From Liolophura sinensis (taxonomy: Eukaryota > Mollusca > Polyplacophora > Chitonida > Chitonidae), in the NCBI RefSeq assembly GCF_032854445.1, contig NC_088301.1, positions 52,503,187 to 52,563,186 of the forward strand: a DNA stretch of 60,000 bases, written 5' to 3'. Numbering within the stretch: position 1 is the first letter of the stretch; each line of letters opens with the position of its first letter. The position numbers and the translations under genes are program-made. The notes below the pieces were generated by a model. That model was not told the DNA's origin, did not search any database, and was given only the letters and a program-made list of their open reading frames with translations. This document shows, one piece after another, positions 1 to 9,966 of this stretch.

Positions 1-562
1 GGACAACAAGTTTTTCTCTTTTCATTTTTCATGTTATTAGGGAGGGCATAAATTTATGATGATCTTATGATTGTTTCCCAAGCCATCTTATTCCATATAA
101 GCAGCAAAGTGTAATCAAGATTCTATGTATTTTTCAATATAAATAAACATAAACATGCAAACTGTGTAGGCCTATTCTGTCATTGTCTTACTAAAGCCAA
201 TATAAAACTCAAGTACCGCATTAAATCTGACATGATGATGTACCATAGATATAATTATCATACTCATTACTTCCTGGCTTATATAATCTTTGATGGTTAG
301 TTTAATTTGTGGAGGACATCAAAAAGCCTGATGTAAACCACAAGTCTGGCTAAGTATGGACAATCTTTCCCACATTTAACGCACAGACTTACATGCCATA
401 CTGTTATGGGTCAGGTAATCTTCAACACGAATGGTATCATAATGTTGATAAAGCCGATCTCATGGTGTTATGTACATGGTCAGGTCAACAGAATAGAGAC
501 CAATAAAAATAAAGTCCACATCTTAGATGTTGTATATGTATGAGCTGTGCTGATATATTCAC
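1..562. other. GRIP intron after PDZ5 (partial)
   Basis: Intron sequence running off the left edge. I looked on the minus strand for a PDZ6 start and found none. Nothing else stands out. Confidence 0.6.
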
Positions 563-708
563 CATTTAAAGAATCATCTTTCTTAAGTTTAAGCTTTATA
601 ATGTCATCTGTCCCTTGTAGCAACTGAGAGGCCTCGTCAGAAGAGCAGGTGTCCATGCGAACATCGTTAATGGCCAGTATCCTATCACCTGGATGGATAG
701 ATCCACAC
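563..708 (-). CDS. GRIP: GRIP exon 15, end of PDZ5
   Basis: A 146-nt exon encoding CGSIHPGDRILAINDVRMDT, helix B (DEASQLLQGTDD) and IKLKLKKDDSLN, aligned with LVKLKIRKDED after GRIP1 PDZ5. Acceptor is gttacag, donor is gtgaatat. It ends in phase 1, and the next exon (PDZ6) is not found down to base 1. Confidence 0.93.
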
Positions 709-2551
709 CTGTAACATTCATGTACAACCATCTAGCTTAGACTATCTTCCTTAACACAAACAGAAACACACACATATTTTACAGTAACCCTATTCTACAA
801 TACACTATAGACACTGCATATAGGATACTACATTTTGTTTAACTTGTCGCTTATAATATCACAGATTTATTCAAACCTCTCCCCCCCACACAAATGTGTT
901 CATACATGAAAGTATCGTTGTATCATACAACTAACACAACATTATGAAACTAGATGCTGTGTTTAGAATGCTGTTCAGAAAACACATGCCTTGATCCCCC
1001 ATCTCACTTGTAATTACGGGAAATATATGTAAAAACACAGTATGATATTCACCTCCAATAATCAAAATCATTTCTCCACCAGTATAAATGCTGCACACGT
1101 CGTTGTGGTATTAAACGAGTACATTTCCATGATCAGACTGCTATGCTGTGAGAAACAGTCTGACATGTTTCTTGGCATTGTGAGATTTAGACATTGTGGC
1201 TGGGTGTCTGTATGTGTTTGAGCAAAGCCACTGATCTCTGTTCAGCTAGAGGGAATAAGCTTGGGGTAAGACAGTTTCCCTGTAGGGAGCCACAGCTGAA
1301 GACCAAATTACACAGTGAAGTAGAAACCTCCAACAAGAATCCCCTGTGGTGAAAATACCTCACACTTGATAAACTTACAACCTAGTACAAGCTGTCAAAC
1401 CTTAAATTACATCACAAATGTGTCATTTAGGTATAATCAGAATTATGAAAGTTTAGAACAGGTGTCTAGAAAGATGTGTTGAGAAAAGCTTACACTCCCA
1501 GTTACTAATGTCTAACTTCTCCCCATAATTACTTATAAACCACAGGGTAAGGCAGTTCTTTTTGCTTTTGGTTGTAAATCTGACAACATTAAATAGTTGC
1601 AAAAGCTATTTGGAGAACACAATATTCATACCCAATCAATATGAAAAGATATTCTTTCTTGCCTGCTATTTATCTTCTTTGCATGTTTTGATGCTGCCAT
1701 GTCTTTAAATGATGTGAGTGAGAAGAATCAACTGTCACTAATTCAAATTCTTGCCTAACACTATCTATAGACTTCATTAAGTCATTGTCTCACACACCTG
1801 TTCCAATGTAATTATGCTTAATCTTATTCCTTCATTCATGATGTATCACCAGTACAATATTAAATCCAACAGGCACACAATTCCCATGTAACTTTTAACA
1901 GACAAAGGAGAGAAAATGTACCCCTGCTGTGTGCTTTCAGGTAAGACAGTGCAGCACAGTGAGGTAAGAGTTTGAGAACGCCTTTCCTGGTGTTGGGGAA
2001 GTTAAGTCCCAGGGGTCAAGGGTCTGGGCTGCAGAGGAAGGAAAACCACAGGAAGCCGTTTACCCTATCACTTTCTCCCCTGTGAAGCCCCTTTTCAGGA
2101 GATCCACAGAGGTTAGTGACTTCCTGAGATAGATACCCTGCTCATCTTCAGACAACACTTGTCAACCCAACTTTCCCAGACATAGTAAAAACACACAGCA
2201 CAAAATCTGGTAAAAACATACACAGTAAAAACAAGTCCCACACTGAGAGAAACAGGATGCCACAGTGTATTAGACATATATATATACTTGGGCTCTTTCA
2301 AAATCTGAATCATTTTCTAAGCTATTACACTAGAAACTCTGACTTGTGAAAGCTCCTGGGATAAAAGGTATAGAGGAAATCAAATTTGTGCCTATTACAA
2401 GCTGATGACAACGTCAATATGGAATACCAGATTGTATACAAGTGAGTACACTATCCTACATTTGTAACTCTTAACCAAACAGGGCTGAATATAAAAAATA
2501 TGTACACCTAGGTGAAAAAAAGCAACATTCATAATAATATTGTTTACATAC
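709..2551. other. GRIP intron between exons 15 and 14
   Basis: About 1.8 kb of AT-rich intron. No exon, known repeat or RNA gene is visible. The other short introns between 2.6 and 6.0 kb likewise hold nothing I can name. Confidence 0.6.
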
Positions 2552-2624
2552 CTGTGAGCCACACTGCCTTTCTTGATATCAGTTATGATTAAACTTTCTT
2601 TTTTGGAACTTTTTTTACTTGGAG
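2552..2624 (-). CDS. GRIP: GRIP exon 14, middle of PDZ5
   Basis: A 73-nt exon encoding PSKKSSKKESLIITDIKKGS then VAH and part of an Arg codon. The DIKKGSVAHR core is identical to vertebrate GRIP PDZ5. The preceding Lys/Ser loop is shorter and more basic than in vertebrates. Acceptor is attttccag, donor is gtatgtaa. Confidence 0.92.
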
Positions 2625-2836
2625 CTGGAAAATAAAATTTTGATCACTTATATTCCAAACTTTCTCCCTAAAAAGTTTCAATCCATGCCTATCCTCCACA
2701 AAAAGTGTTTCAGTCTAACATAATTGTCACCATCAGTTTCTTAAAAAAAAAGTACTTTTAAAGGTGTTTATGTTAGGCAATTGTTACAAAGAACGATGAC
2801 AGTATTAAGGTGCTAAAGAGACGTTCAATGACATAC

Positions 2837-2914
2837 CGCTGACAGTAAGTCCTAGGCCACCAATTCTTTTGGCCAACTTCACTATAAATGTGCCAGAGCT
2901 GGCAAGGACAGATT
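2837..2914 (-). CDS. GRIP: GRIP exon 13, start of PDZ5
   Basis: A 78-nt exon encoding SVLASSGTFIVKLAKRIGGL then GLTVS. SSGTFxVKL is diagnostic of GRIP PDZ5. The binding loop is GLGL, closer to a canonical PDZ loop than the ELGI of vertebrate PDZ5. Acceptor is ttcacag, donor is gtatgtca. Confidence 0.92.
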
Positions 2915-3229
2915 CTGTGAAAAACACAAAACAGTTTATATTTGAGCAATAAATAATTGTGTTCAAATACTGATTGTCAAGAATTGATTAATCTATTCAC
3001 CAGTTTGCCCATATTGATTATATGATATGAGGTAAAAACTATGTTTTCCACGACAAAGTAAACAAATAATAGATAACTTGAAACTCAATATGAACCATCA
3101 GTTTTTAAATAATATTTGATATTGTAGTGCTTCATTAAATCATTTTTAATAGAAAACCTGGAAAAGACTACAGGTATCTCATAAATATGAGTGTTAAGGA
3201 TAAAATTATCTCAAACATCAAAGGAGCAC

Positions 3230-3369
3230 CTGTAACATCAAACTCTATCTCCAGCACACAATATGGTTTAGCATCCCTTAAGAGCTGGTTCACTTCTTCC
3301 AAGGTTCTCTCAACTAGCTCCTGACCATTCACAGACAGAATCCTGTCGCCCTCCTGTATCAAACCACAT
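3230..3369 (-). CDS. GRIP: GRIP exon 12, end of PDZ4
   Basis: A 140-nt exon encoding [20 protein letters not shown], helix B ([11 protein letters not shown]) and LEIEFDVT, matching LEIEFDVAES in GRIP1. Acceptor is gttacag. The donor gtgctcct is weak but keeps the phase needed by the next exon. Confidence 0.93.
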
Positions 3370-3657
3370 CTGTAACAGAAAGTAAGATCACAAATTTACT
3401 CGTCATTATGTGAAGGTATCCAGAGCTTTGCCTTGAAACATCTGAACATAAATATTGTGTAGATGTAAACATTTGCTTAACTGGCCAAATCATGATCAGT
3501 TTCACTAAGGCTAAGTGATATTTTCAACATAATAGCACTTAAACAGTGGGCGCAATGGAGATTAAATTCAATATTATTTAACAACTGCCTTAATTGCCTT
3601 TAAAAAATACAACCACATATTTCATATGCCTGAATGCAGATGTCCTATATGTCATAC

Positions 3658-3847
3658 CTTTCTGCAACACTTTTTGGCTCAATGTGAGCAATGATCGGTG
3701 GCTCAGTGAGGACGGCTGTGGAGAAGACACCCCCTTCTAGCGATACCCCAAGCCCCCGGGTGTCTGGGTATAGGATCACCTCTGTTGTCTCAGAGTGACA
3801 GATCTGATTAGTGTTTGTCACCATTGATCCGGTGGATGCTATTGATA
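3658..3847 (-). CDS. GRIP: GRIP exon 11, start of PDZ4
   Basis: A 190-nt exon encoding HSETTEVILYPDTRGLGVSL, then a second half with PPIIAHIEPKSVAER. ETTEV and the GLGV loop place it as PDZ4. In vertebrates PDZ4 supports PDZ5 in binding the GluA2 tail. Acceptor is gttatcag, donor is gtatgaca, phase is 1 in and 2 out. Confidence 0.94.
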
Positions 3848-4129
3848 CTGATAACAAATGACAAGTTGTACATTTTTACAGTATTAACTAGACAAACCAC
3901 TAAATAACCTAATGACTATACTGATATATTAACGATATTTATAAATCTATGTTCAATGAAAATTATGGGAAATGTCAACATATTATCGTCTCATCTGGCT
4001 CTTGAATTTTATGTTTAATTTTAAACAACGATATTAATTAAATTTCATTATGTGCACTCTGGATTTCCTCTTCCAGGCAGACTGATTAATAATAAGTAAA
4101 TAAACAAGTATGGTTTCAGAGCCACCTAC

Positions 4130-4342
4130 AGGTCCCAATAGAAGGATGGTTTATTCGCTCAGGTTTTCCCCAAGTTTTTCTCCGTGCAGTTGACATTCGT
4201 CCAATGGTCCCTGTTGAACTGATTGTATTATACCCTTGACACGTGGTGAGAGTGTTGTAGTTCTGGTATGCAGAGGAGACCGGTGGAGAGATGGAGGACA
4301 GCATGGGAGAAGATGCAGAGGATGGCAACACAGGCACAAGAG
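4130..4342 (-). CDS. GRIP: GRIP exon 10, linker between PDZ3 and PDZ4
   Basis: A 213-nt exon encoding 70 residues rich in Ser, Pro and Thr (LVPVLPSSASSPMLSSISPP, then Tyr/Asn/Thr-rich, then basic ARRKTWGKPER). It occupies the place of the Ser/Pro-rich PDZ3-PDZ4 linker of GRIP1, which also ends in a basic stretch. Acceptor is tttgtag, donor is gtaggtgg. No folded domain is expected. Confidence 0.85.
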
Positions 4343-4530
4343 CTACAAAGGGACATAACCCAGTCTTCAGACTCAGGTAAAACACATATGTGCAGGTCTA
4401 GTGAAAAGATTGTTTTTTAGCAAACATCTAGATGAAAACATGTAGTCTTTGCGAGAATAATGTTTTTTGAAAAAAAGCAAAAGTCAAATTAAATACAAAA
4501 TTAGATATAATTTGTTTTAAAATGTCTGAC

Positions 4531-4712
4531 CTTTGCGCATCATGGTGTCACGATGTGTTTTCTGCTGTATGTGATAAATGGGTAATATTTCCAGTTTGAT
4601 CTGTTCTTCGAGACTTGACCTAAGTAGCTGGCTGGCCTCTGCCACAGACATGTGCTCAACTGTGGCACCATCTATCGACAAGATGTGATCTCCAACATGA
4701 AGAGCCCCACAC
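4531..4712 (-). CDS. GRIP: GRIP exon 9, end of PDZ3
   Basis: A 182-nt exon encoding [20 protein letters not shown], helix B ([11 protein letters not shown]) and KLEILPIYH, which matches KLEILPHHQ at the end of GRIP1 PDZ3. It then enters the linker. Acceptor is tggtgaag, donor is gtcagaca, phase is 2 in and 1 out. Confidence 0.94.
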
Positions 4713-4897
4713 CTTCACCAAAGGGAAAACATGTTTTTAGAGAAATTTTCTGTTTCCAAATTTAAATTTTTTGTTTTTTTTTGTAAAATACACTACTGTA
4801 AAGGTATCAAAAATCTATGATAAACTTTATTCCACAAACTCTGATATAAATCAAACAAATGGAATATCTTTACAACAGATGACAGATCTTTACTTAC

Positions 4898-5045
4898 CTG
4901 TCAGCCACACTAGCCGGCTTAATTCTGTCAACACAGACACACCTGCGGTTTTGGTAGGAGCTCTGACTAAGATCGATACCCAAGGATGAACCAGGTGTCT
5001 TGTCTATTTCCACAAGAAGAGGGCCAGTGGCATTCTGAACTGCAC
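4898..5045 (-). CDS. GRIP: GRIP exon 8, start of PDZ3
   Basis: A 148-nt exon with acceptor cttatag and donor gtaagtaa. It encodes [20 protein letters not shown], then [13 protein letters not shown]. The binding loop is SLGI rather than GLGF. Vertebrate GRIP PDZ3 has SLGV there, so this is a family trait and not decay. Confidence 0.93.
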
Positions 5046-5432
5046 CTATAAGTATGTGCAAAGTTATACAGGATTCAATGTCATTTCAAAATCATAACAA
5101 ATTCCTCCAAACTATACATCTGAATCATACCTTTCTTTCATTTAAAAAATTAACCTCAACTTAAAGGTATAAGTGAAAGGTATGTAAAGAAAATCACACT
5201 CATATTTTGATAAGGAACATACCTCTTGTTTACACAAGTTATACAGTTCCATAATAGCCTTGACTGTCAGGAAAAATGACCAACTGACACATGTACATTA
5301 CCTCCTACATTTTCACCTTCAATGCCCAAATGCTTATATATTTTTCAGAAAACGATTTTATTCTAACATTCTGCAATGCTGATTGAAGTTTACATGTTTC
5401 AGAATTGCTATGAGCTGCCTGCCAGGACTCAC

Positions 5433-5578
5433 TCATGACTGAGACATCATATTCAAACAGGAAGGTGGCCTCCCTCCCACACTGATTAAGGAGGACCATA
5501 GCTTCAGACAAACTCAGGTGTGTCACATGATACCCATTCACTGCCAATATTCTGTCCCCCTCCTTCAAAGAGTTCTCC
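5433..5578 (-). CDS. GRIP: GRIP exon 7, end of PDZ2
   Basis: A 146-nt exon encoding ENSLKEGDRILAVNGYHVTH, helix B with SEAMVLLNQCG, and FEYDVSVM, the family signature that closes GRIP PDZ2 (EYDVSVMDS in GRIP1). Acceptor is acattcag, donor is gtgagtcc. It has the same length as the second-half exons of PDZ1 and PDZ5. Confidence 0.95.
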
Positions 5579-6029
5579 CTGAATGTGTCAAAAAAAGCAA
5601 AGATTTTGGATAGACCAAATCTTCAACTAATTTCCATAATGGGAAATGAGTATTAAACAGTGCAATAAATTATTCATTTTCTATCTACACGAAGTGCTCC
5701 TAGTCATTAGTCATCTAATATACTTTCATATATTCTGAAATAAGTTTTTAGAAAATAACACACATTTTATGTTTTACACACATTATAAATCAACAATGTC
5801 CATTGTACATCTCCACATTGTGACTGCAAAAAGCCTTTGGAGTCAACCATAAATGCAAATTATTTCACAAAGAAAATACTTATGCATTAAAACAATTTCT
5901 TCCTTTTTTCAGATCACAAACATGAACACAAACAAAGATTTAATTTTGTGGATCTCAACAATAATGTGGAACCAAGAGAATAATAACAAAATCAAATTGT
6001 AAACCCCCATTTTGGTGAACTATACCAAC

Positions 6030-6189
6030 CTGTCAGCAGGGCTACCTGGCCGAATGTGGGTGACAATGAGAGGGTGTGATTTACTTCCATCTGGGCTCAG
6101 CCCCCCTCTCAGAGTAAAACCAAACCCCTTCCCTTCTTTTACAAGAACTATCTCCTGATGCTTGCACTGGACAGAAAAAGCTTGGTCAC
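6030..6189 (-). CDS. GRIP: GRIP exon 6, start of PDZ2
   Basis: A 160-nt exon with acceptor ctctgcag and donor gttggtat (a weaker but acceptable GT site). It encodes the PDZ2 start with the loop KGFGFTLRGG, then HPLIVTHIRPGSPADR. The vertebrate match is GFVIRGG...VRPGGPADR. Phase is 1 in and 2 out. Confidence 0.95.
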
Positions 6190-6639
6190 CTGCAGAGCAA
6201 GAAAATACAAAAGAAGAAACAATCACAATACTGCCAAGTTTGATATAATTCTTGAGCATAAAAATTATTAATTATTCTTCATTTCTCTTATGTTGAAACC
6301 TATAATTTATGCACAAAATTCTTGAATTGAAACTTTATATATAACTACATGTACACTGTAAACCATATAGTACAATCCTACAATCTGCACCAAAAGTGGT
6401 CTGTCAGGTCAATTCAGTCAAATTTGCATATCTGTGGTAAACAAGTGCCTTCATGCAGTCTGAGGAGACAGGTAGCACTGATTTTTCATGCAGTGAAAAG
6501 CCCTCTATGAAAACATGAGATAATCTCAAGCCAAAAGTGGCAGACAAAGGCAGGATTAATCAGACTAGGGCAGTGAAAACAACTGGTCAGCTACCCCAAG
6601 CTCACAGAATCCCACTGACAAATCATGCACTTTCATCTC

Positions 6640-6735
6640 ATTGGTCAGTCACCTGTCACACCAGTTCTTTAACTCACCAGGTGTCACAGTGCAGATATAT
6701 AAAACAGCCCTTCTACCACTATAGAGTCAGAGTGC
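6640..6735 (+). promoter_or_regulatory. Candidate Pol II promoter of the hairpin cluster
   Basis: Plus-strand block with an inverted CCAAT box (ATTGG, 6640-6644) and a good TATA box (TATATAAAA, 6696-6704). A TCAGAG initiator-like site has its A at about 6729, some 33 bp downstream of the start of the TATA box. The first hairpin starts about 130 bp further on. The host gene runs the other way, so this would be a separate antisense promoter. It rests on motif spacing only. Confidence 0.45.
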
Positions 6736-6859
6736 AGTTCCCAAGTCAAGAAGTAAGATTGATATGGTAAGGAAATATTTTCACCTGTACTTTGCACTTC
6801 AACATGACCAGGAAAAATATCCAGAGGGGAGTGGTCCAATGACAGATCCAAAGATGCTT

Positions 6860-6938
6860 CTGTCATTTTCTAGTATGTGGTATTTGCTTGTATTAAACCT
6901 TCATGTAACTAGCACTATCACATACTTGGGAAGGACAG
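6860..6938 (+). ncRNA. miRNA-like hairpin 1
   Basis: The 5' arm (TTTCTAGTATGTGG...) pairs with the 3' arm (CTAGCACTATCACATACTTG) over about 28 bp, extended at the base by CTGTC/GACAG. At the variable stem position it has G on the 5' arm and C on the 3' arm, where other copies have A-U or C-G. It is the first hairpin after the candidate promoter. Confidence 0.6.
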
Positions 6939-7053
6939 ATTTCATGTGACAACAGGAGACAGGATCTCTAAAGATGTGAAATATGGATCTCTGCACAGGT
7001 AATCAGAATTCTGATCGGAGACTGATCAAATCACAATGCTGAACGTTCATATA

Positions 7054-7119
7054 CCCTTTCTAGTATATAATAAGAGTAAGTGTTGACATCTCACTTGCTC
7101 TATCATATACTTGAGAGGG
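7054..7119 (+). ncRNA. miRNA-like hairpin 2
   Basis: CCCTTTCTAGTATAT pairs with ATATACTTGAGAGGG. The upper stem is changed on both sides (AGAGTAAGTG against CACTTGCTCT), so pairing is kept although both arms differ from the consensus. This is direct compensatory change. Confidence 0.65.
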
Positions 7120-7247
7120 ACATAAATCTGTCCTGATTTTTTTATTTTATATACCTTCCTATTTCTTTTAGTTCGTGCTGCACATTATTTTGGAAAATGT
7201 TGCCGTATTTATAGACCTGAATTCAAACTGCACATGCCAACCTTAGT

Positions 7248-7314
7248 TCCCTTTCTAGTATATGGCAAGTGGAAGTGTTGACAGCCACTAGCACTGTCAT
7301 ATACTTGGAAGGGA
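7248..7314 (+). ncRNA. miRNA-like hairpin 3
   Basis: TCCCTTTCTAGTATATGGCA pairs with TGTCATATACTTGGAAGGGA. Relative to the consensus, a stem U-A pair has become C-G (GGTA to GGCA on the 5' arm, CTATC to CTGTC on the 3' arm). The terminal part of the 5' arm is looser. Confidence 0.65.
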
Positions 7315-7444
7315 CACCACTCTCAACTTGAAGATTTAAATACAGTACACTTCAAACTACAAGGCCCTGGCAAATACATGAGTGAGATCGTGACTGGAAA
7401 GAGCACAGATGCCACCATAATGAAAGTAAATTTCTTACCCAACT

Positions 7445-7512
7445 TCCCTTTCTAGTATACAACAACTGTTAGTGTAACTAGCCAACTAGCAGTGTCGTAT
7501 ACTTGGGAGGGA
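7445..7512 (+). ncRNA. miRNA-like hairpin 4
   Basis: TCCCTTTCTAGTATAC pairs with GTATACTTGGGAGGGA, and ACTGTTAG pairs with CTAGCAGT. Several stem positions differ from the consensus on both arms and pairing is preserved (for example U-A to C-G in TATAC/GTATA). Confidence 0.65.
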
Positions 7513-7663
7513 GGGAGGGACACAATTGCTGACATCAAAGGATTCAAATGATTAGGTATATGCCAATAATAGCTGAATTATGATAACCACATCCAGATGT
7601 CAAGCAAAAAGGATATCAGCTGAGTATAAAAAGATGGTTCGTTGTTTACAGCCAGATCAAGTA

Positions 7664-7731
7664 TTCTTTCTAGTATATGCTATGTACTGGTGTTAATGTT
7701 ACTTACTAGCACTATCGTATACTATGCAGAA
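7664..7731 (+). ncRNA. miRNA-like hairpin 5
   Basis: TTTCTAGTATATGCTATG pairs with CTATCGTATACTA. At the position that is U-A in hairpin 3 and C-G in hairpin 4, this copy has a U-G wobble, the expected intermediate. The basal stem is TTCT/AGAA instead of the usual CCCT/GGGA. Confidence 0.6.
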
Positions 7732-7825
7732 ATGGATCATAACATGCTGACAACGCTAAATCTGATGTACTGGCACTGGGAGAAGCCATTTCCCAACATT
7801 ATGACTGCAGGCTGAAATTCCAATT

Positions 7826-7860
7826 ATTCTTTCTAGTATTTGGTATGTGCTGGTGTTGAC
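7826..7860 (+). pseudogene. Broken hairpin, 5' arm only
   Basis: A full 5' arm (TTTCTAGTATTTGGTATGTG and CTGGTGTTGAC) with no matching 3' arm before the next hairpin starts at 7897. It is a truncated copy. Confidence 0.6.
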
Positions 7861-7896
7861 TGCAGGTATAAAAAATGATAAACAGAAAATTTACGA

Positions 7897-7964
7897 TCCT
7901 TTCTAGTATATGGTATGTGCTGGTGTTAATGCACAAACTAGCACTATCATATACTTGGAAGGGA
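7897..7964 (+). ncRNA. miRNA-like hairpin 6
   Basis: The clearest early copy. TCCTTTCTAGTATATGGTAT pairs with ATCATATACTTGGAAGGGA and GTGCTGG with CTAGCAC, around a short loop (TGTTAATGCACAAA). On the plus strand the stem differences are G-U wobbles, one U-U mismatch and one bulged U. Confidence 0.68.
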
Positions 7965-8159
7965 TAAAAAAAGACAATCTTGAACTCTGAATATGATATG
8001 TGATATAAGACAGTAAACCAGCATAAATGGTCACAATCAAAGAAAATGGAAAGCTAAGCATCCTTGCTGTTATGCTGTCTACATGCAGTCTAAATTCCTT
8101 GCAATATCAGCCAAGTTTCACAGTAAGATGTTTGTGACAGATATGTTGCAATATCAGAG

Positions 8160-8226
8160 CCCTTTCTAGTATATGGTATGCGCTTGTGAAAGAAGGCAAA
8201 CTGGCACTATCATATACCTGAGAGGG
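8160..8226 (+). ncRNA. miRNA-like hairpin 7
   Basis: CCCTTTCTAGTATATGGTAT pairs with ATCATATACCTGAGAGGG. The upper stem is weaker (GCGCTTG against CTGGCAC) and the loop differs (TGAAAGAAGGCAAA). Confidence 0.6.
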
Positions 8227-8379
8227 ACACAGTTTACGGCATGGAAAATCAGGATCCTTCAGACAGACACACAAGTTCAGGAATTGTCACCCTTCAGAAC
8301 GGCGATCTGCATGTTGATGGCAGACTTTCCCAAACGTGGCCCGAAAGAAAGTCAGCATGAGATAGACTAGGACTCGGTC

Positions 8380-8452
8380 AATCCTTCCTAATATCTGGTA
8401 TGAATAGGTGTCAACTAACTACCCTATGTCTTCTACTTCTTGGGACACCTGG
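8380..8452 (+). pseudogene. Decayed hairpin copy
   Basis: CCTTCCTAATATCTGGTATG and GGTGTCAACTAACTA are recognisable. The 3' arm (CTATGTCTTCTACTTCTTGGGA) has lost the CAGATGC pairing, so it is probably dead. Confidence 0.5.
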
Positions 8453-8804
8453 TTTGCTCATTTCATCCAATATATATCTAACTGTAATATATGGTATTTA
8501 ATATGTACACACTGAATCAACTATGGAATGTCCCCCTCTTGTTATTAAGCTCTACATGTGTTTAAACCTGATCAATACCTGTATTGCTTTTAAGATACCA
8601 CCCCAACATTTTGTTCAACAATGCTTTCCCTTATATTGGACACCTGCGTTCAGACTACGACATAATTCAGCTAGGCCTGCACTTTTTACAGATGCACTAA
8701 AAGTGACGCTTCAACAGCTATGACCTTTTGAAAACTCTACAGATGGTTGTTATTTCTCAACAAGTTGATGACATTATTTCCAGCCACTAATGGAAAACAT
8801 GCAT

Positions 8805-9760
8805 AACATAAAAGTTCCAAGTATCTGGTATGTGCTTGTGTTGACTCACTAAACTAACTAGCACTATCACATGCTTGGGAGGGGCACATTTCCCACCTTG
8901 ACTGCACTGAGAAGTTCGAATTCCCTTTCTAGTATTTAGTATGTGCTGGTGTTGACAACTAACTAGCACTATCAGATGCTTGAGAGGGGGAACACTTTCC
9001 AACTTGATGACTCCATTAAGAAATTCTATATTCCCTTCCCACTGTCAGATGCTTGGGAGGGCACACTTCTCAACATGACTCCATTAAGAAATTCTAGTTC
9101 CCTTCCTGGTAACTGGTATGTGCTTGTGTTGACAACTAGCACTATCAGATGCTTGGGAAGGGAACACTTTCCAATAGGATCAGCGTGTCTAAGTTTGCTC
9201 ATTCATCAAGTTGAATTAGAATGCCACTTTGGATACATCAACTGAAAGTGCAACTGAGATACATAGTTTATTATTGTCAACTTATATTGTAGCAATCAAC
9301 ATGGATCAAATACAGATTTCATTCAGTGGCCCAGAACACAATGTAACGTCCATTATGATTGACAGCTGGTATACAAATGTCTGCTTTGATGCATGGACTC
9401 AGCTGGGAAATTTTAAATTCCCACTCTAGTATCTGCTATGTGCTGGTGTTGATAACCAACTAGCACTATCTGATGCTTGAAAGGGGAACACTTACCAACA
9501 GGATTCATTTATTCAAAAATCTCACTGGTGTTTTACATCGTTCTCAAGTATTTCACTTATACAAGAGTGGTCAGATATTCACATCAACTGAATTGATGAC
9601 CAGTTCCTGGGTAACCGTGCTGCGCCATCACAGTAACCAGCATGAGACAGAAGCTCCACTTCAGGATGACTCGGAAATTATAACCACCCTTCCTAGCATC
9701 TGATATATGCTTGGCAAGTAACTAGCACACTAAGATGCTTTGGAGGGACACACAATCCAA
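8805..9760 (+). repeat. Dispersed copies of the hairpin unit before the main array
   Basis: About six copies with array-type sequence (TATCTGG/CAGATGC stem): near 8812-8886, 8922-8988, 9030-9062 (collapsed, loop and 5' arm lost), 9098-9163, 9419-9487 and 9689-9750. They are separated by unrelated sequence of up to about 260 bp. They bridge the early hairpins and the continuous array. Confidence 0.8.
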
Positions 9761-9966
9761 CATCATGACTATGGCTTAAAAACAGACAAATAAAATTTCT
9801 AAAGATACTTCAGAATATCTGACTGAAGCAAGCATTATAGTGAGAGAAAACAAGTCCGGGCAATCAGACATTTGGTCCTAGCTGTTACCAGGTTCATATC
9901 CCGTTCTTTTCGACATCATTTCTGAAAATTTGTAACCATTGCCAGAAAAAGGCATAACATAGTGGT

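Noticed and set aside
3168-3362. Single-exon PDZ fragments as separate genes or pseudogenes
   Set aside because: All PDZ pieces join by GT-AG splice sites in phase into one GRIP reading frame, so they are exons.
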